Position numbers and translations under genes: made by a program | DNA from: Actinomadura darangshiensis | GTDB lineage: Bacteria; Actinomycetota; Actinomycetes; Streptosporangiales; Streptosporangiaceae | Reading direction: 5' to 3' | Length of the DNA: 46,019 bases | NCBI RefSeq assembly: GCF_004349235.1 | Contig: NZ_SMKY01000036.1 | Coordinates: 1 to 46,019 of the forward strand | In this document: piece after piece, positions 10,308 through 18,251 of the stretch | How positions within the stretch are numbered: the first letter of the stretch is position 1 | How the letters are laid out: the number at the start of each line of letters is the position of its first letter | Notes under the pieces: model-generated | What the model saw: the letters and a program-made list of their open reading frames with translations, nothing else | What the model was told of the DNA's origin: nothing | Databases searched by the model: none

Positions 10308-11257
10308 GGGCCGCCGCGCTGCGCGACAACGGCATCGTCGTGGCGCTCGCCGGGCTCGTCATCGCGCTGTCCCTCTCGACGGACACGTTCCTCACCAAGG
10401 GGAACCTGGTCAACGTCCTCGACCAGGCCGCCGTCGTGGGGCTGCTGGCCTGCGGCATGACGCTGTGCATCGTCTGCGGCATGTTCGACCTGTCGGTCAG
10501 CGCCGTCCTCGCCGTGAGCGCGGTCGTGTCCGTCCTGGTCACCAAGTCCGCGGGCGTTCCCGCCGGGTACGCGGCGGGCATCGCGACCGGCACGCTCATG
10601 GGCACCGCGACCGGGCTCGTCGTCGCGCTGTCTCGCGTGCACTCGTTCATCGCCACGCTGGCGCTGAGCATCGTCTACCGGGGCCTGGCCGTGGTGATCA
10701 CCGGCGGCGCCATCGTCTACCCGCACGCCCGGCAGCTGGACGCGTTCCAGACGCTCAGCCTGCCGACCGTGCTCGGCGGCATCACCGCGCCGACGCTCGT
10801 CCTGGCGGCCGTCGCCGCCGCCTGCTGGCTGCTGCTCGCGGCGACCGTGTTCGGCCGCGGCGTCTACGCGGTCGGCGGCAACGCCGAGGCGGCCCGCCTG
10901 TCGGGGATCAGGACGGTCCCGATCCGGGTCGCGGTGTTCGCGATCAGCGGCGCCTGCGCCGGGACGGCCGGCCTCGTCATGACCACCCGCGCCGGCTCCG
11001 CCCAGGCCGGCCTCGGCACCCTGCTGGAGCTCACCGCGATCGCCGCCGTCGTCATCGGCGGCACCAGCATCTTCGGCGGCGAGGGCGCCGTCTGGCGCTG
11101 CCTCGCCGGGGCCCTGATCCTCACCCTCATCTCCAACGGCTTCAACCTGCTCGGCTGGGACTCCACCTACAAGCAGGTCATCGAGGGCCTGCTGATCCTC
11201 GCGGCGGTCACCCTGGACCGGCTGCTGCGCGGCACCCCGGCGCCGCCCGGCCGGTGA
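10304..11257 (+). CDS. Sugar ABC transporter permease (RbsC-like)
   Basis: A 317-residue membrane protein of the BPD_transp_2 family. Start is GTG 10304, overlapping the ATPase stop (GTGA); the frame upstream of this is antisense-like noise. It has hydrophobic helices throughout. The family motif is GMTLCIVCGMFDLSVSAVLAVSAVV (about 48-72). Further on are VFGRGVYAVGGNAEAARLSGI and the terminal GGTSIFGGEGAVWRCLAGALI. Only one permease is encoded, so it probably forms a homodimer, unlike the second importer in the window. Confidence 0.92.
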   Translation: MRAAALRDNGIVVALAGLVIALSLSTDTFLTKGNLVNVLDQAAVVGLLACGMTLCIVCGMFDLSVSAVLAVSAVVSVLVTKSAGVPAGYAAGIATGTLMGTATGLVVALSRVHSFIATLALSIVYRGLAVVITGGAIVYPHARQLDAFQTLSLPTVLGGITAPTLVLAAVAAACWLLLAATVFGRGVYAVGGNAEAARLSGIRTVPIRVAVFAISGACAGTAGLVMTTRAGSAQAGLGTLLELTAIAAVVIGGTSIFGGEGAVWRCLAGALILTLISNGFNLLGWDSTYKQVIEGLLILAAVTLDRLLRGTPAPPGR

Positions 11258-11283
11258 AGATCGTTCGCAGTGCCCGCGCGTCT

Positions 11284-11300
11284 GGCATCATCGAGATGCC
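11284..11300. promoter_or_regulatory. Inverted repeat upstream of the DeoR-family gene
   Basis: Perfect 6-bp arms GGCATC and GATGCC separated by ATCGA, 29 bp before the regulator start. It could be an autoregulatory operator or a short hairpin in the leader. The preceding GTTCGC (about 11269-11274) matches the inner half of the motif found upstream of the hydrolase gene. Confidence 0.3.
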
Positions 11301-11328
11301 TCCGCCCATCGCCTGGAAGGGCTCTCGC

Positions 11329-12123
11329 ATGCCACGTCGTCCGGGGTTCGCCGCAGAGCGGCGCCAGCGGCTGCTGGAGATCGTCCGCGCGAACGGCGCG
11401 GTCTCCATGCGCGATCTGGCGGCCTCGCTGGAGGCGTCCGAGGCGACCGTGCGCCGCGACATCCGGGCGCTGGAGGCCGAAGGGCTGCTCGACCGCAGGC
11501 ACGGCGGGGCGATGGCGCCCGGCGGGCTGTCGTGGGAGCCGACCTACCAGCAGAAGGCCAAGGTGGCGGCCGAGGAGAAGACCGCGATCGCGCGGCTCGC
11601 CGCCGACCTCGTCGAGGAGGGCGACGCCGTCGTCATCGGCGCGGGCACGACCACCCGCGAGCTCGCCCGCGAGCTCGTCGGCTTCGACGCGCTCACGGTG
11701 GTCACCAACTCGCTCCTGGTCGCCCAGATGCTCGCCGAGGCGCGCGGCGTCGAGGTCGTGATGACGGGCGGCTCGCTGCGCGGGGCCATCCACGCGCTGG
11801 TCGGCGGGGCGGCCGAGCAGACCCTCGCGAGCCTGCGGGTCCGCCGGGCGTTCATCTCGGGCAACGGGCTCACCACCGAGCGCGGCCTGTCCACGCCGAA
11901 CATGCTGGTCGCGGGCGTCGACCGCGCGCTCGCGCACGCCGCCCAGGAGGTGGTCGCGCTGGTGGACCACACGAAGGTGGGCGTCGACACGATGTTCCAG
12001 ACGGTCCCCACCGATGAGATCGCGTTCCTCGTGACCGACGCCAAGGCGTCGCAGTCGGAGCTGAGCGAGTTCGAGAACGCGGGCGTCGACGTGTGGGTCG
12101 CCCCCGTCCGCACCGACGGCTAG
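11329..12123 (+). CDS. DeoR/GlpR family transcriptional regulator
   Basis: A 264-residue repressor. Start is ATG 11329 with GGAAGG 8 bp upstream. The N-terminal DeoR HTH is FAAERRQRLLEIVRANGAVS, then DLAASLEASEATVRRDIRAL (about 5-55). The C-terminal sugar-phosphate-sensing domain shows GAGTTTRELAREL, VVTNSLLVAQML, VVMTGGSLRG and LVDHTKVGVDTMFQ. Members usually respond to phosphorylated sugars made by the pathway they control. Position between two sugar importers, and phased repeats upstream of the flanking sugar genes, suggest local control. It lacks a visible operonic partner. Confidence 0.93.
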   Translation: MPRRPGFAAERRQRLLEIVRANGAVSMRDLAASLEASEATVRRDIRALEAEGLLDRRHGGAMAPGGLSWEPTYQQKAKVAAEEKTAIARLAADLVEEGDAVVIGAGTTTRELARELVGFDALTVVTNSLLVAQMLAEARGVEVVMTGGSLRGAIHALVGGAAEQTLASLRVRRAFISGNGLTTERGLSTPNMLVAGVDRALAHAAQEVVALVDHTKVGVDTMFQTVPTDEIAFLVTDAKASQSELSEFENAGVDVWVAPVRTDG

Positions 12124-12216
12124 GACGTCCCGATCGCCGCGCCGCCGGGCGCGCTCATCGGCGTGCCCGGAATCGGTCATGTCCTGTCACGAGAGAGCCC
12201 GCCACTGGCGTTATCT

Positions 12217-12242
12217 GAGCGATATTGACAGAATCTGATCGG
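12217..12242. promoter_or_regulatory. Candidate sugar-locus operator upstream of the importer operon
   Basis: From the GAGCG at 12217 this 26-bp segment is identical at 19 of 26 positions, without gaps, to 20776-20801 upstream of the secreted hydrolase. It contains TTGACA (12225-12230), a plausible -35 box for the operon, so a bound repressor would block the promoter. GAGCG and GATCG are 20 bp apart, i.e. on the same helix face. Confidence 0.5.
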
Positions 12243-12290
12243 GGATGGCTGAATGACGGCACCACCCCGGTTCGCGAAAGGACCTCGATC

Positions 12291-13379
12291 ATGGTCAAGC
12301 CCCCCAGACCCGGCGCCTCCCTGAAGTCCGCCCTCGCGATCTGCTCCGTCGTCGCGCTCGCCGTGTCGGGGTGCGCCAAGTCCGAGGACGACGGCAAGCC
12401 CGGCGCGGACCAGAACGCCCAGGGGCAGCAGCAGGTCGTGCAGTCCTCCGGCGCCGCCGGGCCGGCCTGCACGCTCGGCAGGTTCGGGGGGCAGAAGTTC
12501 GACCTGAAGAGCTCGGTGATCGGCTTCTCCCAGTCGGAGAAGGAGGCGAACCCGTTCCGCATCGCCGAGACCGCCTCGATCAAGGCCGAGGCGAAGAAGA
12601 CCGGGGTCGCGACGCTGCGCGCCACCAACGCGCAGTCGCAGTTCGGCAAGCAGATCAGCGACGTCCAGCAGCTCATCGCCCAGGGCGCCAAGGCCCTGGT
12701 CATCGCCCCGCTGAACTCCGACGGCTGGGAGCCGGTGCTGCAGCAGGCCGCGGCCAAGAAGATCCCCATCATCACCGTCGACCGGCAGATCAACGCGACC
12801 GCCTGCAAGGACTACGTGACCTTCATCGGCTCGGACTTCGTCGAGCAGGGCAAGCGCGCCGCCGACCAGATGATCAAGGCGCTGGGCGGCAAGGGCAAGG
12901 TCGCGATCCTGCTCGGCGCGGCCGGCAACAACGTCACCACCGAGCGCACCAAGGGCTTCAAGGACCAGATCCAGGCCAAGGCCCCCGGCATCCAGGTCAC
13001 CTTCGAGCAGACCGGTGAGTTCGCCCGCGAGAAGGGCCAGCAGGTCACCGAGCAGCTCGTGCAGAGCCACCCCGACATCGACGCCGTCTACGCCGAGAAC
13101 GACGAGATGGCCCTCGGCGCCGTCACCGCCCTGAAGGGCGCGGGCAAGAAGGCCGGCGACGTCAAGGTCGTCTCGGTGGACGGCACCCGCGCCGCCGTCC
13201 AGGGCATCGTGGACGGCTGGATCTACGCGGTCGTGGAGTCCAACCCGAGGTTCGGGCCGCTCGCCTTCCAGACCCTGCAGAAGTTCCTGGACGGCGAGAG
13301 CATCCCGCAGAAGGTCGTGATCCAGGACCGCGAGTACGACTCGTCCAACGCCAAGGAAGCCCTGTCGTACGCCTACTGA
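12291..13379 (+). CDS. Galactofuranose/sugar ABC transporter substrate-binding lipoprotein (YtfQ-like)
   Basis: A 362-residue lipoprotein. Start is ATG 12291 with GAAAGGA about 8 bp upstream; the signal ends LAVSGC. The mature part follows E. coli YtfQ closely in pattern: VIGFSQSEKEANPFRIAET, ALVIAPLNSDGWEPVLQQA (the GWEPVL string is typical of YtfQ-like proteins), KIPIITVDRQIN, YAENDEMALGAVTALKGAG and VVSVDGTRAAVQGIVDG. E. coli YtfQ binds galactofuranose. First gene of a five-gene operon ending in galT. Ligand specificity is inference from pattern and context. Confidence 0.9.
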   Translation: MVKPPRPGASLKSALAICSVVALAVSGCAKSEDDGKPGADQNAQGQQQVVQSSGAAGPACTLGRFGGQKFDLKSSVIGFSQSEKEANPFRIAETASIKAEAKKTGVATLRATNAQSQFGKQISDVQQLIAQGAKALVIAPLNSDGWEPVLQQAAAKKIPIITVDRQINATACKDYVTFIGSDFVEQGKRAADQMIKALGGKGKVAILLGAAGNNVTTERTKGFKDQIQAKAPGIQVTFEQTGEFAREKGQQVTEQLVQSHPDIDAVYAENDEMALGAVTALKGAGKKAGDVKVVSVDGTRAAVQGIVDGWIYAVVESNPRFGPLAFQTLQKFLDGESIPQKVVIQDREYDSSNAKEALSYAY

Positions 13380-13488
13380 TCCGCCGCTGATCCGCCGCTG
13401 AACCACCACGCCTCCAGACCGGGCGGCGGGCGAGCCTACAAACCCCGTGGCCGCCCGCCGCCCACCGGAGACCCCGCCGGGAGTGCCC

Positions 13489-15132
13489 GTGTCCCCATCC
13501 ACGTCCGCCCAGCCGGAGGCGCCGCTCATCGAGGCCGCCGGCGTCGTCAAGCGATTCCCCGGAGTGCTGGCCCTCGACGGCGTCTCGTTCGGCCTGCGCG
13601 CCGGGGAGGCGCACGCGCTGGTCGGGGAGAACGGCGCCGGCAAGTCGACGCTGCTGAAGGTGCTGACCGGCGTGTACCGCCCCGACGCGGGCGGGCTCCG
13701 GCTCCGCGGCGAGCCGGTCGCGTTCGGCGGCCCCTTCGACGCCCAGCGCGCGGGCATCCAGGCCATCCACCAGGAGATCGGCCTCGTCCCGCTGATGAGC
13801 GTGGCGCGCAACCTGCTGCTCGGCAGGGAGCCGCGCAACCGCCTCGGCCTCATCGACATGCGCGCCCTGCACCGCGCGGCCGAGGACCTGCTCGCCCCCT
13901 ACGGGGTCCGGATCGACGTCCGCAGGCCGCTGCGCTCCTGCGGCGTCGGGACGCAGCAGATGGTCGCGCTGGCCAGGGCGGTGTCGGTCGACGCCCGCGT
14001 GGTCGTCATGGACGAGCCCACCAGCTCCCTCGAACCGCGCGAGGTGGAGACCCTCTTCGGCGTCATCCGGGACCTGCGGGCCAGGGGCATCGCCGTCGTC
14101 TACGTCAGCCACCGGCTGGACGAGCTGTTCCGCGTCTGCAGCCGCGTCACCGTCCTGCGCGACGGCCGGATGGTGCACACCGGCGACCTCGCCGACCTGG
14201 ACCGGCTCCGGCTGGTCTCCCTGATGCTCGGCCGCGACATGGCCGAGGTCCGCGCCGAGGGGATGACGAAGTTCTCCGGCGACCACGAGCGGGCCGGCGA
14301 CGTCCCCGTCCTGGAGGCGCGCGGGCTGACCCGCCGGCACCAGCTGGACGGGGTGTCGGTCACCGTGCGCCCCGGCGAGGTCGTCGGGCTGGGCGGGCTG
14401 CTCGGGTCGGGACGCAGCGAGACGGCCAAGGCCATCGCCGGCGCGCTGCCGCTGGACGCGGGCACCGTCGTCGTCGCGGGCACGCCCCTGCGCTGGCCCA
14501 CCACCGCGAACGCCACCAAGGCGGGCATCGCGATGCTGCCGGAGGACCGCAAGGCCGAGGGCATCGTGCCGGCGCTGTCCATCCGCGAGAACATCGCCCT
14601 GGCCGCGCTGCCCGGCCTCTCCCGGGCCGGCATCGTCTCCGACGCGCGCATCGACCGCATCGTCGGCACGTTTATGAAGCGGCTGCGCATCAAGGCGTCC
14701 TCGATGCACCAGCGGGTCGGCGAGCTGTCCGGCGGCAACCAGCAGAAGGTGCTGCTGGCCCGGTGGCTGGCCACCGAGCCGAAGGTCCTCCTGCTGGACG
14801 AGCCGACCCGCGGCATCGACGTCGGCGCGAAGGCGGAGGTGCAGACGCTGATCGACGAGCTGGCCCGCGAGGGCCTCGGCGTCCTGCTGATCTCCTCCGA
14901 CCTGGAGGAGCTCGTCGAGGGGGCCGACCGGGTCGTCGTCCTGCGCGACGGCGCCGTCGCCGGGGAGCTCACCGGGGACCAGGTGAGCGAGCAGGGCGTC
15001 ATGGCGGCCATCGCCGCGGAGCCGGAACCCCCGGCCGCGGCCGGCCCGGCCCCCGGGGACGAGGCCCCCGGGGACGGGGCTCCCGCAGACGAGGCGCCGG
15101 AAGCGGACCCCGCAGGAAAGGACGAGAACTGA
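13489..15132 (+). CDS. Sugar ABC transporter ATP-binding protein (YtfR-like)
   Basis: About 547 residues. I chose GTG 13489, which has CCGGGAG 6 bp upstream; GTG 13483 and GTG 13447 are in frame but have poorer sites. Two NBDs are present: GENGAGKSTLLKVLTG with VVVMDEPTSSL, then GLLGSGRSETAKAIAG with ELSGGNQQKVLLARWL and LLLDEPTRGIDVGAKAEV. The last 40 or so residues are a Pro/Ala/Asp/Glu-rich tail (APGDEAPGDGAPADEAPE), not part of the NBD and probably disordered. The protein energises the importer with the next two permeases. Confidence 0.93.
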   Translation: MSPSTSAQPEAPLIEAAGVVKRFPGVLALDGVSFGLRAGEAHALVGENGAGKSTLLKVLTGVYRPDAGGLRLRGEPVAFGGPFDAQRAGIQAIHQEIGLVPLMSVARNLLLGREPRNRLGLIDMRALHRAAEDLLAPYGVRIDVRRPLRSCGVGTQQMVALARAVSVDARVVVMDEPTSSLEPREVETLFGVIRDLRARGIAVVYVSHRLDELFRVCSRVTVLRDGRMVHTGDLADLDRLRLVSLMLGRDMAEVRAEGMTKFSGDHERAGDVPVLEARGLTRRHQLDGVSVTVRPGEVVGLGGLLGSGRSETAKAIAGALPLDAGTVVVAGTPLRWPTTANATKAGIAMLPEDRKAEGIVPALSIRENIALAALPGLSRAGIVSDARIDRIVGTFMKRLRIKASSMHQRVGELSGGNQQKVLLARWLATEPKVLLLDEPTRGIDVGAKAEVQTLIDELAREGLGVLLISSDLEELVEGADRVVVLRDGAVAGELTGDQVSEQGVMAAIAAEPEPPAAAGPAPGDEAPGDGAPADEAPEADPAGKDEN

Positions 15133-15133
15133 C

Positions 15134-16099
15134 ATGGCCGAGGTGACGGCCTCCCCCTGGGCGGGGCTCGACCGCGCCCGCGTGCTGGCGTGGCTGCAGG
15201 ACTACGGCGTCTACCTCGCCGTCGCTGTGCTGCTCGTCTTCAACGCGTTCTTCACCCCGCACTTCCTTGAGGTGGACAACTTCCGGAACCAGCTCGTCCA
15301 GGTGACCCCGGTACTGATCGTGTCGCTCGGCATGGCGCTGGTGATCGGCACCGAGGGCATCGACCTGTCGGTCGGCTCGGTCATGTCGATGGCCGCCGCG
15401 ATGATCGCGCTGTACCTCGGGTACGGGCTGGTGCCCGCGGTGCTGATGGCGCTGCTGGCCGGCGCGGTCAGCGGGCTGGCGGGCGGATCGCTGGTCGCGT
15501 TCGTCGGGGTGCAGCCGATCGTGGCGACGCTGGCGCTGCTGGTCGGGCTGCGCGGCCTGGCCAACGTGTTCGTCCCGCAGCTGGAGGACTTCCGCGACCC
15601 CGCCCTGCTGTCGCTCGGCGGCGACAGCGTGCTCGGCGTTCCGTACGTCGTGCTCGTGGCGGCCGCGGTGGTCGCGGTGGTCGGGTTCCTGGTCCGCCGC
15701 ACCACGTTCGGGCGGCGGCTGGTGGCGATCGGCGGCAACCGGCGGGCCAGCGAGCTGTCCGGGCTGCCCGTCAAGCGGGTGCTGCTGCTGGTCTACATGC
15801 TGTCGGGCGTCCTCGCGGCGGTCGCCGGGATCCTGTCGACCGCGCGGATCCAGGCGGCGGACCCCACCTCCCTCGGCCTGCTCATGGAGCTGTCGGCCAT
15901 CACCGCGGTGGTCGTCGGCGGCACCCCGCTGACCGGCGGCCGCGTCCGGGTCGCGGGCACCGTGATGGGCGCGCTGCTCATGCAGCTGCTCGCCTCCACG
16001 CTGACCAAGCACGACCTGCCGTCGTCCGGGACGCAGATGGTGCAGGCGGCCATCATCCTCGTCGCCGTCTACGCAGCCAGGGAACGGATGACCCGATGA
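15134..16099 (+). CDS. Sugar ABC transporter permease 1 (YtfT-like)
   Basis: A 321-residue BPD_transp_2 permease, with its start one base after the ATPase stop. Multiple hydrophobic helices. The family motif SLGMALVIGTEGIDLSVGSV lies at about 58-77, then TTFGRRLVAIGGNRRASELSGL and VVVGGTPLTGGRV. Two different permeases in tandem is the arrangement of the YtfQRT-YjfF importer, which uses a heterodimeric channel. Its end overlaps the next ATG (ATGA). Confidence 0.92.
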   Translation: MAEVTASPWAGLDRARVLAWLQDYGVYLAVAVLLVFNAFFTPHFLEVDNFRNQLVQVTPVLIVSLGMALVIGTEGIDLSVGSVMSMAAAMIALYLGYGLVPAVLMALLAGAVSGLAGGSLVAFVGVQPIVATLALLVGLRGLANVFVPQLEDFRDPALLSLGGDSVLGVPYVVLVAAAVVAVVGFLVRRTTFGRRLVAIGGNRRASELSGLPVKRVLLLVYMLSGVLAAVAGILSTARIQAADPTSLGLLMELSAITAVVVGGTPLTGGRVRVAGTVMGALLMQLLASTLTKHDLPSSGTQMVQAAIILVAVYAARERMTR

Positions 16100-17109
16100 C
16101 ACCGCTCACCACCGCACCCCCTCCCGCCGCCGGGGCGCAGCCGCGCGCCGCCTCGGCCCGCGGTGAACGGACCGGACGGCTGCTGCAGCAGTACGGCGCG
16201 CCGATCGTGCTGCTCCTCGTCGCGGGCGTGGGCGCCGCCGCCTTCGACGGGTTCGCCTCCACGGCGAACCTCGCCAACCTCGCGGTCAGCTCGTCCTTCC
16301 TGGCGATCATCGCGGTGGGGATGACGTTCGTCATCATCAGCGGCGGGATCGACCTGTCCGTCGGGTCCCAGTTCGCGCTGGGCGGGGTGCTCGCCGCGTG
16401 GGCGTCCCAGTACGGATGGGCCGCCGCGCTGGCGCTGCCCCTCGCGGTGTGCGGCGCCATCGGCCTCGCGCAGGGCTGGATCATCGCGCGCACCGGGATG
16501 GCGCCGTTCATCGTCACGCTCGCCGGCCTGCTCGGCGCGCGGGGCCTGATGCTCGCCATCTCGCACGAGGGCGCCGAGACCTACCTCGTCAAGAGCGACG
16601 CCTTCGCGGAGATCGGCCAGGGCAAGTTCCTCGGCCTGTCCTATCCCGTGTACATCACCCTGCTGCTGTTCGTGCTGGGCGGGCTCGTCCTGCAGCGCGG
16701 GCGGTTCGGGCAGCACGTGTTCGCCGTCGGCGGCAGCGAGGACGCGGCCGGCCTCATGGGCGTGCCCGTCACCCGCACGAAGATCCTCGTTTACCTCCTG
16801 ACGGGCCTGCTCGCCGGGCTGGCGGGCGCGCTGAACGCCGCGCGGCTGTCGTCCGGCGTCACCATCCTCGGCACCGGCATGGAGCTGGACGTCATCGCCG
16901 GCGTGGTCATCGGCGGGACGCTGCTCACCGGCGGCGCCGGAGCGCTGTCCGGAACCCTCGCCGGCGTGCTGCTGCTCGGCGTCATCCAGAACATCATCAA
17001 CCAGATCGGCAGCCTGACCTCGGCCTACCAGCAGGTGGTCAGCGGCACGTTCCTCGCCGTGGTCGTGGTCGTGCAGCGCTACCTGAGCCGGGTGCAAAGG
17101 CTCACATGA
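16096..17109 (+). CDS. Sugar ABC transporter permease 2 (YjfF-like)
   Basis: A 337-residue BPD_transp_2 permease overlapping its predecessor by 4 bp. The N-terminus is soluble and Ala/Pro/Arg-rich for about 35 residues, followed by helices. Motifs are AVGMTFVIISGGIDLSVGSQ, RFGQHVFAVGGSEDAAGLMGV and VVIGGTLLTGGAGALSGTL. It overlaps galT by 4 bp, so transport and the galactose enzyme are co-translated, which supports a galactose-type substrate. Confidence 0.92.
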   Translation: MTPLTTAPPPAAGAQPRAASARGERTGRLLQQYGAPIVLLLVAGVGAAAFDGFASTANLANLAVSSSFLAIIAVGMTFVIISGGIDLSVGSQFALGGVLAAWASQYGWAAALALPLAVCGAIGLAQGWIIARTGMAPFIVTLAGLLGARGLMLAISHEGAETYLVKSDAFAEIGQGKFLGLSYPVYITLLLFVLGGLVLQRGRFGQHVFAVGGSEDAAGLMGVPVTRTKILVYLLTGLLAGLAGALNAARLSSGVTILGTGMELDVIAGVVIGGTLLTGGAGALSGTLAGVLLLGVIQNIINQIGSLTSAYQQVVSGTFLAVVVVVQRYLSRVQRLT

Positions 17110-18179
17110 CGGTCTTCGACACGGGGGACGAAGCCCTGGACGCCCAGGATTCTCCGCGCACGTCGGTCCGGCTGGCCGACGACCGCGAGCTCATCTACTT
17201 CGACGACGAACCCGGCCACGACCGCTCGGCGCCCGACCGGCGTCCGCTGCCTCCGCGGCGGCCGAGGTCGGAGCTGCGGCTCGACCCGGTGATGGGCGAG
17301 TGGGTGGTCATGGCCGCGCACCGCCAGGACCGCACGCACCTGCCCGCGCAGAGCGAATGCCCGCTGTGCCCGTCGGCGGACGGCCGGCACAGCGAGATAC
17401 CGGCCGCCGACTACCACGTCGCCACGTTCGAGAACCGGTTCCCCTCCCTCGGCGGCCCGCCCGCGGGCGGGCGGTGCGAGGTCGTGTGCTTCACCAGCGA
17501 CCACGACTCGTCGTTCTCCCTGCTGCCGGACAGGCGTCTGGAGACGGTCGCGCGCGCCTGGACGGACCGGACCGCCGAACTGAACCGGCGCCCCGACACC
17601 GAGTACGTCTTCGTCTTCGAGAACCGCGGAGTGGAGATCGGGACGACCCTGCACCATCCGCACGGGCAGATCTACGCCTACCCCTTCGTCCCGGCGAGGA
17701 CGGCGCGCGCACTGGAGATGGCGCGCGGCCACCGGGCCGAGCAGGGGTCCTGCTTGTTCTGCTCTATCGTGGCCGCGGAACGGGCCGCGGAACGGGTCGT
17801 CGCCCGATCGGACCGCTTCGTGGCGTTCGTCCCCGCGGCGGCCCGCTGGCCGTACGAGGTGCACATCTACCCGTACCGGCACGTTACGGGGCTTCCCGAG
17901 CTGGAGCCCGATGAGCGCTTCGAGCTGATGGTGCTCTACCGGGACGTCCTGCGCCGCTTCGACCGCCTCTTCGACGCGCCCGCCCCGTACATCGCGCACT
18001 TCCAGCAGGCGCCCGCCCGCACCGACCCCGGCCTGGCGCACCTGTCCATCAGGGTGTTCACACCGCGCCGCGCCGAGGGAAAGCTCAAATACCTCGCGGC
18101 CAGCGAGTCGGGCGCAGGCGCGTTCATCAGCGACATCCTCCCCGAGGACGCTGCCCGCCGCCTCCGCGAGGCCCGCTGA
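17106..18179 (+). CDS. galT: Galactose-1-phosphate uridylyltransferase
   Basis: A 357-residue enzyme of the Leloir pathway that exchanges UMP between UDP-glucose and galactose-1-phosphate in the cytoplasm. The HPHGQIYAYPF motif (His184-Pro-His186) carries the uridylylated catalytic His. Zn-binding Cys pairs are ECPLCPSADG and CLFCSI. The C-terminal domain has AHFQQAP and SIRVFTPRRAEGKLKYLA. ATG 17106 overlaps the permease stop. The first approximately 55 residues are acidic and extend beyond the conserved core, so a later start is possible. galK and galE are not in the window, so they must lie elsewhere if the pathway is complete. Confidence 0.95.
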   Translation: MTVFDTGDEALDAQDSPRTSVRLADDRELIYFDDEPGHDRSAPDRRPLPPRRPRSELRLDPVMGEWVVMAAHRQDRTHLPAQSECPLCPSADGRHSEIPAADYHVATFENRFPSLGGPPAGGRCEVVCFTSDHDSSFSLLPDRRLETVARAWTDRTAELNRRPDTEYVFVFENRGVEIGTTLHHPHGQIYAYPFVPARTARALEMARGHRAEQGSCLFCSIVAAERAAERVVARSDRFVAFVPAAARWPYEVHIYPYRHVTGLPELEPDERFELMVLYRDVLRRFDRLFDAPAPYIAHFQQAPARTDPGLAHLSIRVFTPRRAEGKLKYLAASESGAGAFISDILPEDAARRLREAR

Positions 18180-18185
18180 CCCCCG

Positions 18186-18249
18186 CGTTCACTTGCGGCG
18201 TGTCGTTGTTATCAGGACCTCGATAACAACGACACGCCGCAAGCGAACG
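18186..18249. terminator. Long inverted repeat, probable bidirectional terminator
   Basis: Two 28-bp arms (18186-18213 and 18222-18249), complementary except at one position, surround an 8-base loop. It fills the 72-bp gap between the convergent galT and glycoside hydrolase genes. It begins 6 bp after one stop and ends 2 bp before the other. The arms include GTGTCGTTGTTATC. No U-tract follows, as is usual in actinomycetes. The stem is much longer than a typical terminator. Confidence 0.75.
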
Positions 18250-18251
18250 GA

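Noticed and set aside
13162..15135. 657-codon frame antisense to the YtfR-like ATPase
   Set aside because: No domain is seen and the opposite strand encodes unmistakable Walker motifs.
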